From NCBI GenBank assembly GCA_017478225.1, contig JAFVDX010000026.1:1-58265 (forward strand): 58,265 nt of DNA, in the 5' to 3' direction. A program made the translations under genes and the position numbers. Positions 8,923 through 16,655 of the stretch are shown here, in pieces. Source of the stretch: Paludibacteraceae bacterium. GTDB lineage: Bacteria; Bacteroidota; Bacteroidia; Bacteroidales; Paludibacteraceae. Position 1 is the stretch's first letter. Each line of letters starts with the position of its first letter. The notes beneath the pieces are model-generated. The model saw nothing but the letters and a program-made list of their open reading frames with translations, ran no database searches and was not told the origin of the DNA.

Positions 8923-8953
8923 CAAAAGTAAGGAAAAAATCTATGATTCACAA
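8923..8953 (-). promoter_or_regulatory. Promoter of the small Arg-rich gene
   Basis: On the minus strand, TTG (8953-8951), 20-base spacer, then TACTTTTG (8930-8923). Predicted start of transcription is near 8916, giving a leader of about 16 bases. It is divergent from the kinase promoter next to it. Confidence 0.7.
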
Positions 8954-8962
8954 CAAAAACTT

Positions 8963-8994
8963 TTTGCCTAACTGAAAACTTATTCATATCTTTG
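8963..8994 (+). promoter_or_regulatory. Promoter of the deoxynucleoside kinase pair
   Basis: TTTG at 8963-8966, 20-base spacer, TATCTTTG at 8987-8994. Because the -7 element reaches 8994, an in-frame TTG at 8992 cannot be the translation start; the GTG at 9019 fits. Confidence 0.8.
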
Positions 8995-9018
8995 CACCGT
9001 CATCAAATCATATCTCTC

Positions 9019-9633
9019 GTGCATATCGCCGTCGCTGGAAATATCGGAGCAGGAAAAACTACACTAACCAAAATCTTGGCACAACACTACCACTGGGAAC
9101 CAAGATTCGAACCCGTCGTCTTCAACCCTTACCTACAAGACTACTATTCCGACATCAAAAGATGGGCATTCGCACTCGAAGTGTTCTTCCTCAAACAACG
9201 ATTCAAAGACACACTCGATATCAATAAAGCAAAAAACACTATCATTCAAGACCGATCCATATTCGAAGGCGTTCATGTCTTCGCTCTCAATAACTACCAA
9301 CAAGGAAACCTCTCCGACCGAGACTTCCAAACTTACATGGAACTCTTCCAACTCATGACATCCATCACCAAAATCCCTGACCTCATGATATACCTTCGAA
9401 AATCTGTACCGGCACTCATCGCACAAATTCAAAAAAGAGGACGACAATACGAACAAACCATACAAATCGACTACCTCAAAGGACTCAACGATAACTACGA
9501 AAACTTTATCTATAATAAATATAAAGGTACCGTACTCACTATCGAGGCTGATAATATCGACTTCGAACATAACCCACAACACCTCGCCTCTATCATCAAC
9601 CGTATCGACGCACAACTCTACGGACTCTTCTAA
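9019..9633 (+). CDS. Deoxynucleoside kinase 1 (GTG start)
   Basis: 204 residues from GTG 9019, giving the same MHIAVAGNIG start as its neighbour (MHIAIAGNIG). P-loop GNIGAGKTT is near residue 7, the DRSIFEG substrate/catalytic motif is near 80, and the Arg-rich lid (KRGRQYE) is near 145. This is the deoxyadenosine/deoxyguanosine/thymidine-type dNK family, which phosphorylates salvaged deoxynucleosides in the cytosol. The exact base specificity cannot be read from sequence alone. A paralogue follows after 70 bp. An upstream in-frame TTG lies inside the promoter and is rejected as start. Confidence 0.88.
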   Translation: MHIAVAGNIGAGKTTLTKILAQHYHWEPRFEPVVFNPYLQDYYSDIKRWAFALEVFFLKQRFKDTLDINKAKNTIIQDRSIFEGVHVFALNNYQQGNLSDRDFQTYMELFQLMTSITKIPDLMIYLRKSVPALIAQIQKRGRQYEQTIQIDYLKGLNDNYENFIYNKYKGTVLTIEADNIDFEHNPQHLASIINRIDAQLYGLF

Positions 9634-9651
9634 AAAACCTAAATCAGCGCA

Positions 9652-9700
9652 AACTCTAAAACTTCTAAAACCCCTAAAATAAAAACCTAAAATATCAATC
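9652..9700 (+). repeat. Short 9-bp TCTAAAANN repeat between the kinase genes
   Basis: About four units (CTCTAAAAC, TTCTAAAAC, CCCTAAAAT and a decayed copy) fill the 70-bp spacer. It is the TCTAAA form of the array family, in the same orientation as the large arrays on this side. Confidence 0.6.
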
Positions 9701-9703
9701 AAT

Positions 9704-10357
9704 ATGCATATCGCTATCGCAGGAAATATCGGATGCGGCAAAACTACACTCACTAATATGCTCGCACAACACTACGGATGGATTCCCAGATTCGAATCAG
9801 TGGACTTCAACCCCTACCTCGAAGACTTCTATGCCGACATGGCAAGATGGTCATTCAACCTACAAATCTATTTCCTCAACAAACGATTCCAAGATGTCGT
9901 CGAAATAGGTAAATCAAAAGACACTATCATTCAAGACCGTACCATCTACGAAGACGCAAGAATATTCGCTCCTAACCTACACGAACAAGGTAATATGTCC
10001 GACCGTGACTTCCAAAACTACCAAGACCTCTTCCAACTCATGATGTCACTCGTCAAAATGCCTGACCTACTCATCTATATCCGTTCCACTATTCCTAACC
10101 TCGTCGCACAAATTCAAAAAAGAGGACGAGAATACGAAGCATCTATGCGTATCGACTACCTTCAAGGACTCAACGATAAATACGAACGATGGATTCAAGA
10201 CTACAAAGGCAAACTGCTCATCATCGACGGTGATACATGCAAATTCGGCGACAACCCTGAACACTTCCAACAAGTAACCAACCGCATCGACGCTGAACTC
10301 TACGGACTATTCCCATTCCAACAAACCAACATCATCGGAAAAGAAGTCAACGAATAA
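9704..10357 (+). CDS. Deoxynucleoside kinase 2
   Basis: 217 residues, closely similar to the upstream protein over its whole length: P-loop GNIGCGKTT, DRTIYEDAR in place of DRSIFEG, and the KRGREYE lid. It has about 13 extra residues at the C-terminus. A tandem dNK pair is typical of Bacteroidota; such pairs often form dimers or divide purine and pyrimidine substrates, but the roles here are inferred. It probably shares the promoter at 8963. Confidence 0.88.
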   Translation: MHIAIAGNIGCGKTTLTNMLAQHYGWIPRFESVDFNPYLEDFYADMARWSFNLQIYFLNKRFQDVVEIGKSKDTIIQDRTIYEDARIFAPNLHEQGNMSDRDFQNYQDLFQLMMSLVKMPDLLIYIRSTIPNLVAQIQKRGREYEASMRIDYLQGLNDKYERWIQDYKGKLLIIDGDTCKFGDNPEHFQQVTNRIDAELYGLFPFQQTNIIGKEVNE

Positions 10358-10365
10358 ATCCACCC

Positions 10366-10400
10366 CCACCACCTCTAAAACCTCTAAATCCTCTATCCCA
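10366..10400 (+). repeat. Short 9-bp TCTAAANNN repeat before xerC
   Basis: Three to four units (CTCTAAAAC, CTCTAAATC, CTCTATCCC) fill the 48-bp gap between the kinase and recombinase genes. Confidence 0.6.
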
Positions 10401-10405
10401 AAATA

Positions 10406-11296
10406 ATGATCCAACATTTCCTCACATATCTACAATCCGAAAAACACTACTCACAACACACCATACTCGCCTACCAACGAGATATCTACGACCTCTGCCA
10501 TTTCCTCAATATCACACCACAACAATTCGACCCGACTCTACTCTCCGAAGACGACATCAAACTCTTTATCGTTCACAAACTCGATACAGGCACCACAACA
10601 AGAACAGTCAAACGAAAACTATCCGCTATACACTCCCTCTTCCATTTCCTACTCAAAATCAATGCTGTACAAAACGATGTCACACAACGAATCATAACAC
10701 CTAAAATACCTAAATACCTACCCAACTTCTTCAAAGATAGCGAAATGAACGACGCTACCTTCCTCACCGAACACCTAACCGACGGAGGCGATTTCCTTCA
10801 AACAAGAGACGCTCTCATCATTCAACTTCTCTACCAAACCGGCATACGACGAGCAGAACTCATCGAACTGCTCGAACAAAATATCGACCTCTATAACAAC
10901 CAAATCAAAGTGTTCGGAAAAAGACGAAAAGAAAGACTCATTCCCATCGGACAAGAACTCAAAACTCTCATACAACAATACCTCACTCTTCGACAACAAA
11001 TTCCTAACCCTCAACCACAACTCATACTCACACCCGACGGCGAAAAAACTACTAACTATATCATACAAAAAACTGTCAAAAACATAATGCAACAAGTCTC
11101 CTCACAAAAAAAACTCTCACCACATGTCCTCCGACATACCTTCGCTACTGCAATGCTCAACAACGGAGCCAACATAAACACTATCAAACAACTCATGGGA
11201 CACGCCTCACTCGCCGCTACACAAATCTACACACACACCACCTTCCAACAAGCCAAAGACGAATACCTCCATTCACACCCCCGCGCCAATAACTAA
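10406..11296 (+). CDS. xerC: Tyrosine recombinase, XerC-type
   Basis: 296 residues: an N-terminal SAM-like DNA-binding domain (1-100) and a catalytic domain with the full set of active residues, Arg148 (TGIRR), Lys172, His240 and Arg243 (HVLRH), His266 (MGHAS) and Tyr275. Length and motifs fit XerC/XerD, which resolve chromosome dimers at dif. Its place directly before the hibernation factor and the tRNA-tuf block matches, as I recall, the Bacteroides order, so this is the housekeeping enzyme and not a phage integrase. No dif-like site was recognised in the window. Confidence 0.87.
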   Translation: MIQHFLTYLQSEKHYSQHTILAYQRDIYDLCHFLNITPQQFDPTLLSEDDIKLFIVHKLDTGTTTRTVKRKLSAIHSLFHFLLKINAVQNDVTQRIITPKIPKYLPNFFKDSEMNDATFLTEHLTDGGDFLQTRDALIIQLLYQTGIRRAELIELLEQNIDLYNNQIKVFGKRRKERLIPIGQELKTLIQQYLTLRQQIPNPQPQLILTPDGEKTTNYIIQKTVKNIMQQVSSQKKLSPHVLRHTFATAMLNNGANINTIKQLMGHASLAATQIYTHTTFQQAKDEYLHSHPRANN

Positions 11297-11303
11297 CACA
11301 CCC

Positions 11304-11510
11304 TCTATCCCCTCTAGCCCCTCTAGTCAATCTAGTGCGTCTATTAAATCTAGTAAATCTAGTCCCTCTAGTCAATCTAGTGCGTCTAGTTAATCTAGTC
11401 AATCTAGTAAATCTAGTGCTTCTAGTCAATCTAGTAAATCTAGTGCTTCTAGCCAATCTAGTAAATCTAGCCCCTCTAGCCAATCTATTAACAACTAAAA
11501 TATCTAAAAT
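11304..11510 (+). repeat. 9-bp repeat array A5 (TCTAGTNNN, 21-23 units)
   Basis: The largest array: 21 clear units (11304-11492) and two decayed TCTAAAAT units ending one base before the ATG of the next gene. Last triplets are mainly CAA, AAA, GCT and GCG. It occupies the whole xerC-hpf spacer, and the frame Leu-Val-Asn stays open into hpf. Confidence 0.92.
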
Positions 11511-11511
11511 T

Positions 11512-11799
11512 ATGAAACTAACTATCAAAGCCATCAACTTCGATATGGCGGACAAACTCGAAGCCTACATCGACAAAAAAACTAAACGCTACGGCAAACT
11601 CCTCAGCGACAACGCCGAAATGGAAATCCGTATGTCTGTCGTAAAACCTGAGACCAACCTCAATAAAGAGGTCAAACTCCGTATCCTCAACCAAGGCCCG
11701 GAACTCTTCGCTTCAGCCACATGCGACTCCTTCGAGCAAGCACTCGACCAATGCCTACAAGCAATCGACCGCCCACTCGAAAAACTCAAAGAAAAATAA
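11512..11799 (+). CDS. hpf: Ribosome hibernation-promoting factor (HPF/RaiA/YfiA family)
   Basis: 95 residues, the short form of the family (beta-alpha-beta fold only, no long C-terminal tail). It should bind the 30S decoding centre in slow growth. The ATG at 11512 gives the standard start MKLTIKAINFDM. The frame is open far upstream through the 9-bp array, but that Leu/Val repeat is not protein-like. It is likely co-transcribed with xerC across the array. Confidence 0.85.
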   Translation: MKLTIKAINFDMADKLEAYIDKKTKRYGKLLSDNAEMEIRMSVVKPETNLNKEVKLRILNQGPELFASATCDSFEQALDQCLQAIDRPLEKLKEK

Positions 11800-11805
11800 T
11801 CAACC

Positions 11806-11834
11806 CCTCTAAAGCCTCTAAGGCTTCTAAACAA
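11806..11834 (+). repeat. Short 9-bp TCTAANNNN repeat after hpf
   Basis: Three units (CTCTAAAGC, CTCTAAGGC, TTCTAAACA) right after the stop codon. Confidence 0.55.
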
Positions 11835-11888
11835 ATATCCCGTCTATCGCTCAGCATATCTGCCGAGCCTAAACAAACAATTCCCCCC

Positions 11889-11916
11889 GCAACACTCCCC
11901 TCAAAAGGAGTGTTGC
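11889..11916 (+). terminator. Hairpin after hpf
   Basis: Perfect 10-bp stem GCAACACTCC/GGAGTGTTGC with an 8-base loop. No T run follows, so it may be a weak terminator or RNA-stabilising hairpin. Confidence 0.6.
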
Positions 11917-11979
11917 GCCGGCTTAATAACCTCAAAACCAACAAAAATCTATTATTTCGCATTTTTTTTTCACATTTAT

Positions 11980-12010
11980 TTTGTCATATCAAAAATTTGC
12001 CGTACTTTTG
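11980..12010 (+). promoter_or_regulatory. Promoter of the tRNA-tuf operon
   Basis: TTTG at 11980-11983, 19-base spacer, TACTTTTG at 12003-12010. The stretch ATTTGCCGTACTTTTGCACC is almost identical to the promoters of tRNA-Glu (45644) and tRNA-Leu (49750). Transcription from about 12017 would cross some 510 bases, including the 35-bp array, before tRNA-Thr. Confidence 0.8.
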
Positions 12011-12045
12011 CACCGCTTTTCGGGAAATATCCTACGCACCTCTCC

Positions 12046-12116
12046 TTAATGAATCATTAAAGGAAAAGCCAATGAGTCATTAACGGCAAAGTCCGAGAAT
12101 CATTAATAGAGAAGTC
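12046..12116 (+). repeat. Three 23-24 bp repeats with AATSATTAA cores
   Basis: Three imperfect copies centred on AATGAATCATTAA, AATGAGTCATTAA and GAGAATCATTAA, each followed by a purine-rich spacer ending GCC or GTCC. The cores are near-palindromic and could bind a protein. They lie just after the tuf-operon promoter. Confidence 0.6.
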
Positions 12117-12213
12117 CTGCACAAGATACCCCACCACAAGCAAGCGATATTTGTCTTTTTGTCTTACGGCATTTTTTTAACACACAACACTTACAACTAT
12201 TCTCCGTGTCGAA

Positions 12214-12516
12214 GGAAAGTATGTGAGAAAGGCAAAACCTAAGGAAATATATGTAAGAGTAGAGCAAAATCTATGATATATATAAGTATGGCGAGGTTTA
12301 AGAAAAATGTGTAAGAGAGAGTAGGACTAAACCTATAGAAAATGTGTAAGAGAGAGTAGGGCTAAACCTATAGAAAATGTGTAAGAGAGAGTAGGGCTAA
12401 ACCTGTAGAAAATGTGTAAGAGAGAGTAGGGTTAAACCTATAGAAAATGTGTAAGAGAGAGTAGGGCTAAACCTAATAGAAAATGTGTAAGAGAGAGTAG
12501 GGTTAAACTTGTAGAA
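12214..12516 (+). repeat. 35-bp iteron-like tandem array (six good copies plus decayed ones)
   Basis: Six copies start at 12303-12307 with ATGTGTAAG at 12307, 12342, 12377, 12412, 12447 and 12483, a strict 35-bp period (36 for the last). Each unit holds ATGTGTAAGAGAGAGTAGGG followed by YTAAACCTRTAG. Two or three decayed copies lie at about 12214-12302. The array ends 11 bases before tRNA-Thr and sits where the strand composition changes. It contains no reading frame. Confidence 0.9.
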
Positions 12517-12526
12517 GTCGCAATAA

Positions 12527-12600
12527 GCCTCTTTAGCTCAGTTGGCCAGAGCACGTGATTTGTAATCTCGGGGTCGTTGGTTCGAATCCGACAAGAGGCT
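12527..12600 (+). tRNA. tRNA-Thr (TGT)
   Basis: Acceptor stem GCCTCTT/AAGAGGC, discriminator T, anticodon loop TTTGTAA giving TGT (reads ACA). It is first in the Thr-Tyr-Gly-Thr-tuf order also known from E. coli (thrU-tyrU-glyT-thrT-tufB). Confidence 0.93.
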
Positions 12601-12830
12601 CTCCTTGCAACTCCCCATCCCCCCCCCCATCCTCCCCATCCATCCCATTCCCCCCGCATTCCTCCCTGTTTTCCCCATCCCCATCCCCGCATTCCTCTCC
12701 ATCCTCCTTCCCATCCCCGCATTCCTCTCCATCCTCCTCCCCATCCCCGCATTCCTCCCCATCCCCCCTCCCCATCCCCGCATTGCTCCTTCCCACCGCT
12801 TAATTTCCGTCTCCTCTTGCCGTAGCACTT
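12601..12830. repeat. C-rich polypyrimidine tract with 30-bp tandem repeats
   Basis: A 230-base stretch, almost all C, T and some A on the plus strand. From 12689 a 30-bp unit (GCATTCCTCTCCATCCTCCT plus CCCATCCCC) repeats about four times. It separates two tRNA genes of one operon. Long frames here on both strands are composition artefacts. It is the last strongly C-rich stretch before the composition flips. Confidence 0.8.
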
Positions 12831-13045
12831 AAAAACCTCTATCGCATGATATTTGATTTAATGAAAAACTTTAAGTATCTTAAAAAAAAACTTATGTAGC
12901 CATCACAATCACATGCAGCCATCACAATCATAACTTTTGAATACTAAAGTTATTGATTTAATCCAAGACTACTAAACTTTTGTAAGACTACTAAAATCTA
13001 TAAGACACCTAAAAGTTCTATAAGACACCTAAAGTTTTTGATTTT
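12831..13045. repeat. AT-rich segment with paired direct repeats
   Basis: Contains GCCATCACAATCA twice (about 12899 and 12917), AAGACTACTAAA twice (about 12965 and 12983) and TATAAGACACCTAAA twice (about 12999 and 13019), in a very AT-rich background. Such a segment is easy to melt. No gene. Confidence 0.6.
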
Positions 13046-13050
13046 TTTAA

Positions 13051-13133
13051 GGGCGTGTTCCAGAGTGGCCAAATGGGGCAGACTGTAAATCTGCTGCGTG
13101 ATCGCTTCGGTGGTTCGAATCCATCCGCGCCCA
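13051..13133 (+). tRNA. tRNA-Tyr (GTA)
   Basis: 83-nt cloverleaf, acceptor GGGCGTG/CGCGCCC, discriminator A, anticodon loop CTGTAAA giving GTA, and the long variable arm expected for tRNA-Tyr. Confidence 0.92.
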
Positions 13134-13138
13134 CAATG

Positions 13139-13183
13139 AATCCCTGCGTGAGTTTTAATACGCGCTAACGTAGGGATTTTTTT
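13139..13183 (+). terminator. Hairpin between tRNA-Tyr and tRNA-Gly
   Basis: AATCCCTGCGT pairs with ACGTAGGGATT (one G-T pair), followed by T residues up to the tRNA-Gly start. It could end or process the tRNA transcript. Confidence 0.6.
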
Positions 13184-13256
13184 GCGGAAATAGCTCAGTT
13201 GATAGAGCACTAGCCTTCCAAGCTGGGGGTCGCGGGTTTGAGTCCCGTTTTCCGCT
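13184..13256 (+). tRNA. tRNA-Gly (TCC)
   Basis: Acceptor GCGGAAA/TTTCCGC, discriminator T, anticodon loop CTTCCAA giving TCC (reads GGA/GGG). Confidence 0.92.
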
Positions 13257-13295
13257 CTAAGTTGTAAGTTGATAATATTTTTTTGTGTGTTGTAA

Positions 13296-13367
<72 letters not shown>

Positions 13368-13670
13368 CAATGATTTAGCGAAAATTAGGATATATATAAT
13401 TATTGGATATATTTTTTTAATTGTATAGCAAAATAAATATATGTAGATATGTGGGTAACTGATGATCGCAATGATAAAAGGTATATGGGCATTAGTTATA
13501 TAGGGTGATAGTAATAAGTTGTGGTGATAATATTCTAATAGAAAGTAAAAAAATAGGATATAGGGCTAGGGTGTGGGGTGGGAATGATGATGCAAGTAAA
13601 AGAATAATGTAAAATAATAAAAAATACAATAAAGGTATACAATAAAAATTAAAAACTAAATTCTAGAATT
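13368..13670 (+). other. Long leader between tRNA-Thr and tuf, no gene
   Basis: About 300 bases, A/T- and G-rich, without a reading frame. A single TGTGGGTAA (13450-13458) is one base off a DnaA box. I see no riboswitch-like structure. G now clearly outnumbers C on the plus strand. Confidence 0.5.
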
Positions 13671-14858
13671 ATGGCAAAGGAAAAATTCGACCGTTCGAAG
13701 CCGCATGTAAACATTGGTACAATTGGTCATGTTGACCATGGTAAGACTACTCTTACTGCAGCTATTACGCTTGTATTGGCAAAGAAGGGTCTTTCGGAAG
13801 TTCGTTCTTTCGATTCAATTGACAACGCTCCTGAGGAGAAAGAGCGTGGTATAACTATCAATACGGCTCACGTAGAGTATCAGACGGCGAATCGTCACTA
13901 TGCTCATGTTGACTGCCCGGGTCACGCTGATTATGTAAAGAACATGGTTACTGGTGCTGCTCAGATGGATGGTGCTATCATAGTTGTTGCTGCAACAGAT
14001 GGTCCTATGCCTCAGACTCGTGAGCACATTCTTTTAGCTCGTCAGGTGAATGTTCCTCGTCTTGTTGTATTTATGAACAAGTGCGATATGGTAGATGATC
14101 CAGAGATGCTTGATTTGGTAGAGATGGAGATGCGTGAGTTGCTTTCATTCTATGAGTTTGATGGCGACAATACTCCTGTTATTCGTGGTTCTGCTCTTGG
14201 CGCATTGAATGGTGTTCCAGAGTGGGAAGACAAGGTGATGGAGCTTATGGATGCTGTTGATACATGGATTCAATTGCCTCCACGTGCTGTTGACAAACCA
14301 TTCTTGATGCCTGTTGAAGATGTATTCTCGATTACAGGTCGTGGTACAGTTGCTACCGGTCGTATTGAGACAGGTGTTGTAAAGGTTGGTGACGAGGTTC
14401 AGATTATCGGTCTTGGCTCAGAGGGCAAGAAGTCGGTTGTTACCGGTGTTGAGATGTTCCGTAAGTTATTGGATCAAGGTGAGGCTGGTGATAATGTTGG
14501 TCTTTTGTTGCGTGGTATAGATAAGGACGAGGTTCGCCGTGGTATGGTTATCACTCACCCAGGTGTTATTAAACCATATAGCGAGTTTAAGGCTTCTGTT
14601 TATATCTTGAAGAAAGAAGAGGGTGGTCGTCACACTCCGTTCCACAATCACTATCGTCCTCAGTTCTATATCCGTACTATGGATGTTACTGGTGAGATTA
14701 CTCTTCCAGAAGGAACTGAGATGGTGATGCCAGGTGATAACCTTGAGATTCAAGTTAAGTTGATTTATCCTGTAGCATTGAACGAAGGTTTGCGTTTTGC
14801 AATTCGTGAAGGTGGTCGTACAGTAGGTTCAGGACAAATCACCAAATTGATTGACTAA
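13671..14858 (+). CDS. tuf: Translation elongation factor Tu
   Basis: 395 residues with GTPase motifs GHVDHGKT (about 19-26), DCPGH (about 81-85) and NKCD, then the two beta-barrel domains. It delivers aminoacyl-tRNA to the ribosome. It is the fifth gene of the tRNA-tuf operon. Codon use differs sharply from genes left of 12 kb (T- and G-ended codons instead of C- and A-ended), in step with the change of strand composition, not because of transfer. Confidence 0.98.
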   Translation: MAKEKFDRSKPHVNIGTIGHVDHGKTTLTAAITLVLAKKGLSEVRSFDSIDNAPEEKERGITINTAHVEYQTANRHYAHVDCPGHADYVKNMVTGAAQMDGAIIVVAATDGPMPQTREHILLARQVNVPRLVVFMNKCDMVDDPEMLDLVEMEMRELLSFYEFDGDNTPVIRGSALGALNGVPEWEDKVMELMDAVDTWIQLPPRAVDKPFLMPVEDVFSITGRGTVATGRIETGVVKVGDEVQIIGLGSEGKKSVVTGVEMFRKLLDQGEAGDNVGLLLRGIDKDEVRRGMVITHPGVIKPYSEFKASVYILKKEEGGRHTPFHNHYRPQFYIRTMDVTGEITLPEGTEMVMPGDNLEIQVKLIYPVALNEGLRFAIREGGRTVGSGQITKLID

Positions 14859-14923
14859 TATTGCTGAGACAGAATCTATTTAGGTTCATATAGTTCTTAG
14901 ACAAGAAAAAAGTCAATTATAAT

Positions 14924-14957
14924 AAAATGCTTGGAACTTTCGGGTTCCGGCATTTTT
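14924..14957 (+). terminator. Terminator after tuf
   Basis: Interrupted stem AAAATGC..GGAAC / GTTCC..GCATTTT with a final T run, ending one base before tRNA-Trp. Confidence 0.75.
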
Positions 14958-15028
14958 ACGGAAGTCCTCCAATGGTAGGAGAGCGGTCTCCAAAACCGTC
15001 AATGTGGGTTCGATTCCTGCCTTCCGTG
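14958..15028 (+). tRNA. tRNA-Trp (CCA)
   Basis: 71 nt, acceptor ACGGAAG/CTTCCGT, discriminator G, anticodon loop CTCCAAA giving CCA. Position between tuf and secE is the usual bacterial order. Confidence 0.93.
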
Positions 15029-15354
15029 CAAGAAAGTGGCTATTACAAATTGTAATGCAAGTTATGGGATGTTGAAATGGACAAAGTTGGTGGTGGAGTT
15101 AAGTTAGAGAAGAAGTCTTGATGATGATGTGTAATAGTCAATATGTTACGAAATAGCTTCCGATTGACTTTGGTACTCCTGCTTGTAAGAGGGGTTATAC
15201 CGAGGCCAATTGTTTGGCGGAATGTGAATTAGTGGGCTATATATAAATGATAGGAAGTGAAAAAATGGCAACTAGAGGTGGAAGATGATATTGTTGAAGG
15301 GTGAAAAGTGAATACATAAAATAAATATAAATACGTATAAAAAATCTACGCGAT
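15029..15354 (+). other. Spacer between tRNA-Trp and secE, no gene
   Basis: 326 bases, G/T-rich, with no convincing frame, promoter of the TAnnTTTG type, or strong hairpin. It is probably a transcribed leader or holds a promoter I cannot see. Confidence 0.5.
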
Positions 15355-15543
15355 ATGAAACTTATAGAAAACATCAAGGCGTCCTATCAGGAGTTGGTAT
15401 ATAAAGTTACATGGCCGACTCGTAAGGAATTAGCCAGTAGCGCAGTTCTAGTATTAATTGCTTCCTTAATACTTGCGTTAGTGGTATGGTTGATGGATTT
15501 TTGCTTTGAGCATTTGATGACCTTTATTTACGGATTATTTTAA
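15355..15543 (+). CDS. secE: Preprotein translocase subunit SecE
   Basis: 62 residues, the short single-helix form found in most bacteria: an amphipathic N-terminal part (ELVYKVTWPTRKEL) and one membrane helix (about 28-50). It clamps SecY in the translocon. nusG follows after 15 bp. Confidence 0.93.
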   Translation: MKLIENIKASYQELVYKVTWPTRKELASSAVLVLIASLILALVVWLMDFCFEHLMTFIYGLF

Positions 15544-15558
15544 TTAGGAGTTATTAAG

Positions 15559-16104
15559 ATGGCTGAAAAGAATTTTCAATGGTATGTTCTGAAGGCGATA
15601 AGCGGTAAGGAGTCGAAGGTGAAGGAATACATTGAGACTGCGATGCGTACTGCCGGTTGGGACGAGTTTGTTCAGCAAGTTTTGATACCGACTGAGAAAG
15701 TTGTTCAACTTCGTAATGGCAAGCGTGTAGTAAAGGAACGTAATTTTTTGCCGGGTTATGTATTAGTTGAAGCAAATCTTGTAGATGAGTGTTATCCTCG
15801 GTTGCGTAATGTTCCGAATGTATTAGGATTTTTGAGTGATGGTCGTTCGGTTGTACCTACTCCGGTTCGTCAGTCAGAGATTAATCGTATATTAGGGAAT
15901 GTTGATGAACAAGAGAGTAATGTGGTTACTTCGATACCGTATATGGTAGGAGAGGTAGTGAAGGTTACTGATGGTCCGTTTAGTGGTTTTAATGGAGAAA
16001 TATCAGAGATTATGCAGGACAAACACAAACTAAAAGTTATTGTTACGGTGTTTGGGCGTAAGACTCCGTTGGAACTAAGTTTTAATCAAGTGGATAAAGA
16101 GTAG
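15559..16104 (+). CDS. nusG: Transcription termination/antitermination protein NusG
   Basis: 181 residues: NGN domain (FQWYVLKAISGKESKV onward) and a C-terminal KOW motif near residue 130 (VGEVVKVTDGPFSGFNGEI). It binds RNA polymerase and couples it to ribosomes or Rho. It sits in the invariant secE-nusG-rplK order. Confidence 0.96.
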   Translation: MAEKNFQWYVLKAISGKESKVKEYIETAMRTAGWDEFVQQVLIPTEKVVQLRNGKRVVKERNFLPGYVLVEANLVDECYPRLRNVPNVLGFLSDGRSVVPTPVRQSEINRILGNVDEQESNVVTSIPYMVGEVVKVTDGPFSGFNGEISEIMQDKHKLKVIVTVFGRKTPLELSFNQVDKE

Positions 16105-16211
16105 GAGACCAGTTATGGTCGTATAGTAGTGTAAGATTAGCGATGATTTTATCTATTGTTACTACTCGGTAGTTATAGAACTATTAACAAACTAACAAAT
16201 TCAATTTAATT

Positions 16212-16637
16212 ATGGCAAAAGAAATTGCTGGCTTTATTAAATTGCAGATTAAAGGTGGTGCAGCCAATCCATCTCCTCCAGTAGGTCCTGCATTGGGTTC
16301 TAAGGGGTTGAACATTATGGATTTCTGCAAACAGTTTAATGCCAGGACTCAGGACAAGGCAGGTAAGGTATTGCCTGTAGTTATTACTTATTATGCAGAC
16401 AAGTCGTTTGACTTTGTGGTGAAGACTCCTCCTGTAGCAGTACAGTTATTGGAGGCTGCGAAGATAAAGAGTGGTTCGGCTCAACCGAATCGTCAGAAGG
16501 TGGCTCAAATTACCGAGGAGCAATGTCGTCAGATTGCGACAGACAAGATGGCGGATTTGAATTGTTTTGAGGTAGAGTCAGCTATGAAGATGGTAGCGGG
16601 TACGGCTCGTAGTATGGGAATTACCGTTGTTAAATAA
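16212..16637 (+). CDS. rplK: 50S ribosomal protein L11
   Basis: 141 residues, normal length, with the Pro-rich N-terminal domain ([17 protein letters not shown]) and the RNA-binding C-terminal domain ending in ARSMGITV. Part of the GTPase-associated centre. rplA follows after 18 bp. Confidence 0.97.
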   Translation: MAKEIAGFIKLQIKGGAANPSPPVGPALGSKGLNIMDFCKQFNARTQDKAGKVLPVVITYYADKSFDFVVKTPPVAVQLLEAAKIKSGSAQPNRQKVAQITEEQCRQIATDKMADLNCFEVESAMKMVAGTARSMGITVVK

Positions 16638-16655
16638 TCAAACTTCTATTGAATT

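Noticed and set aside
10406..11296. Phage or integron integrase
   Set aside because: Length, full XerC-type catalytic set and core-gene neighbours indicate the housekeeping recombinase; no other phage genes are nearby.
12438..12832. Gly/Met/Arg-rich and Pro/His-rich open frames on both strands
   Set aside because: They lie in a C-rich tandem repeat and run across tRNA-Thr; this is composition, not coding.
13450..13458. DnaA box TGTGGGTAA
   Set aside because: A single nine-base match with one mismatch is expected by chance in this much AT-rich DNA. No cluster was found, so it is not claimed as evidence for the origin.
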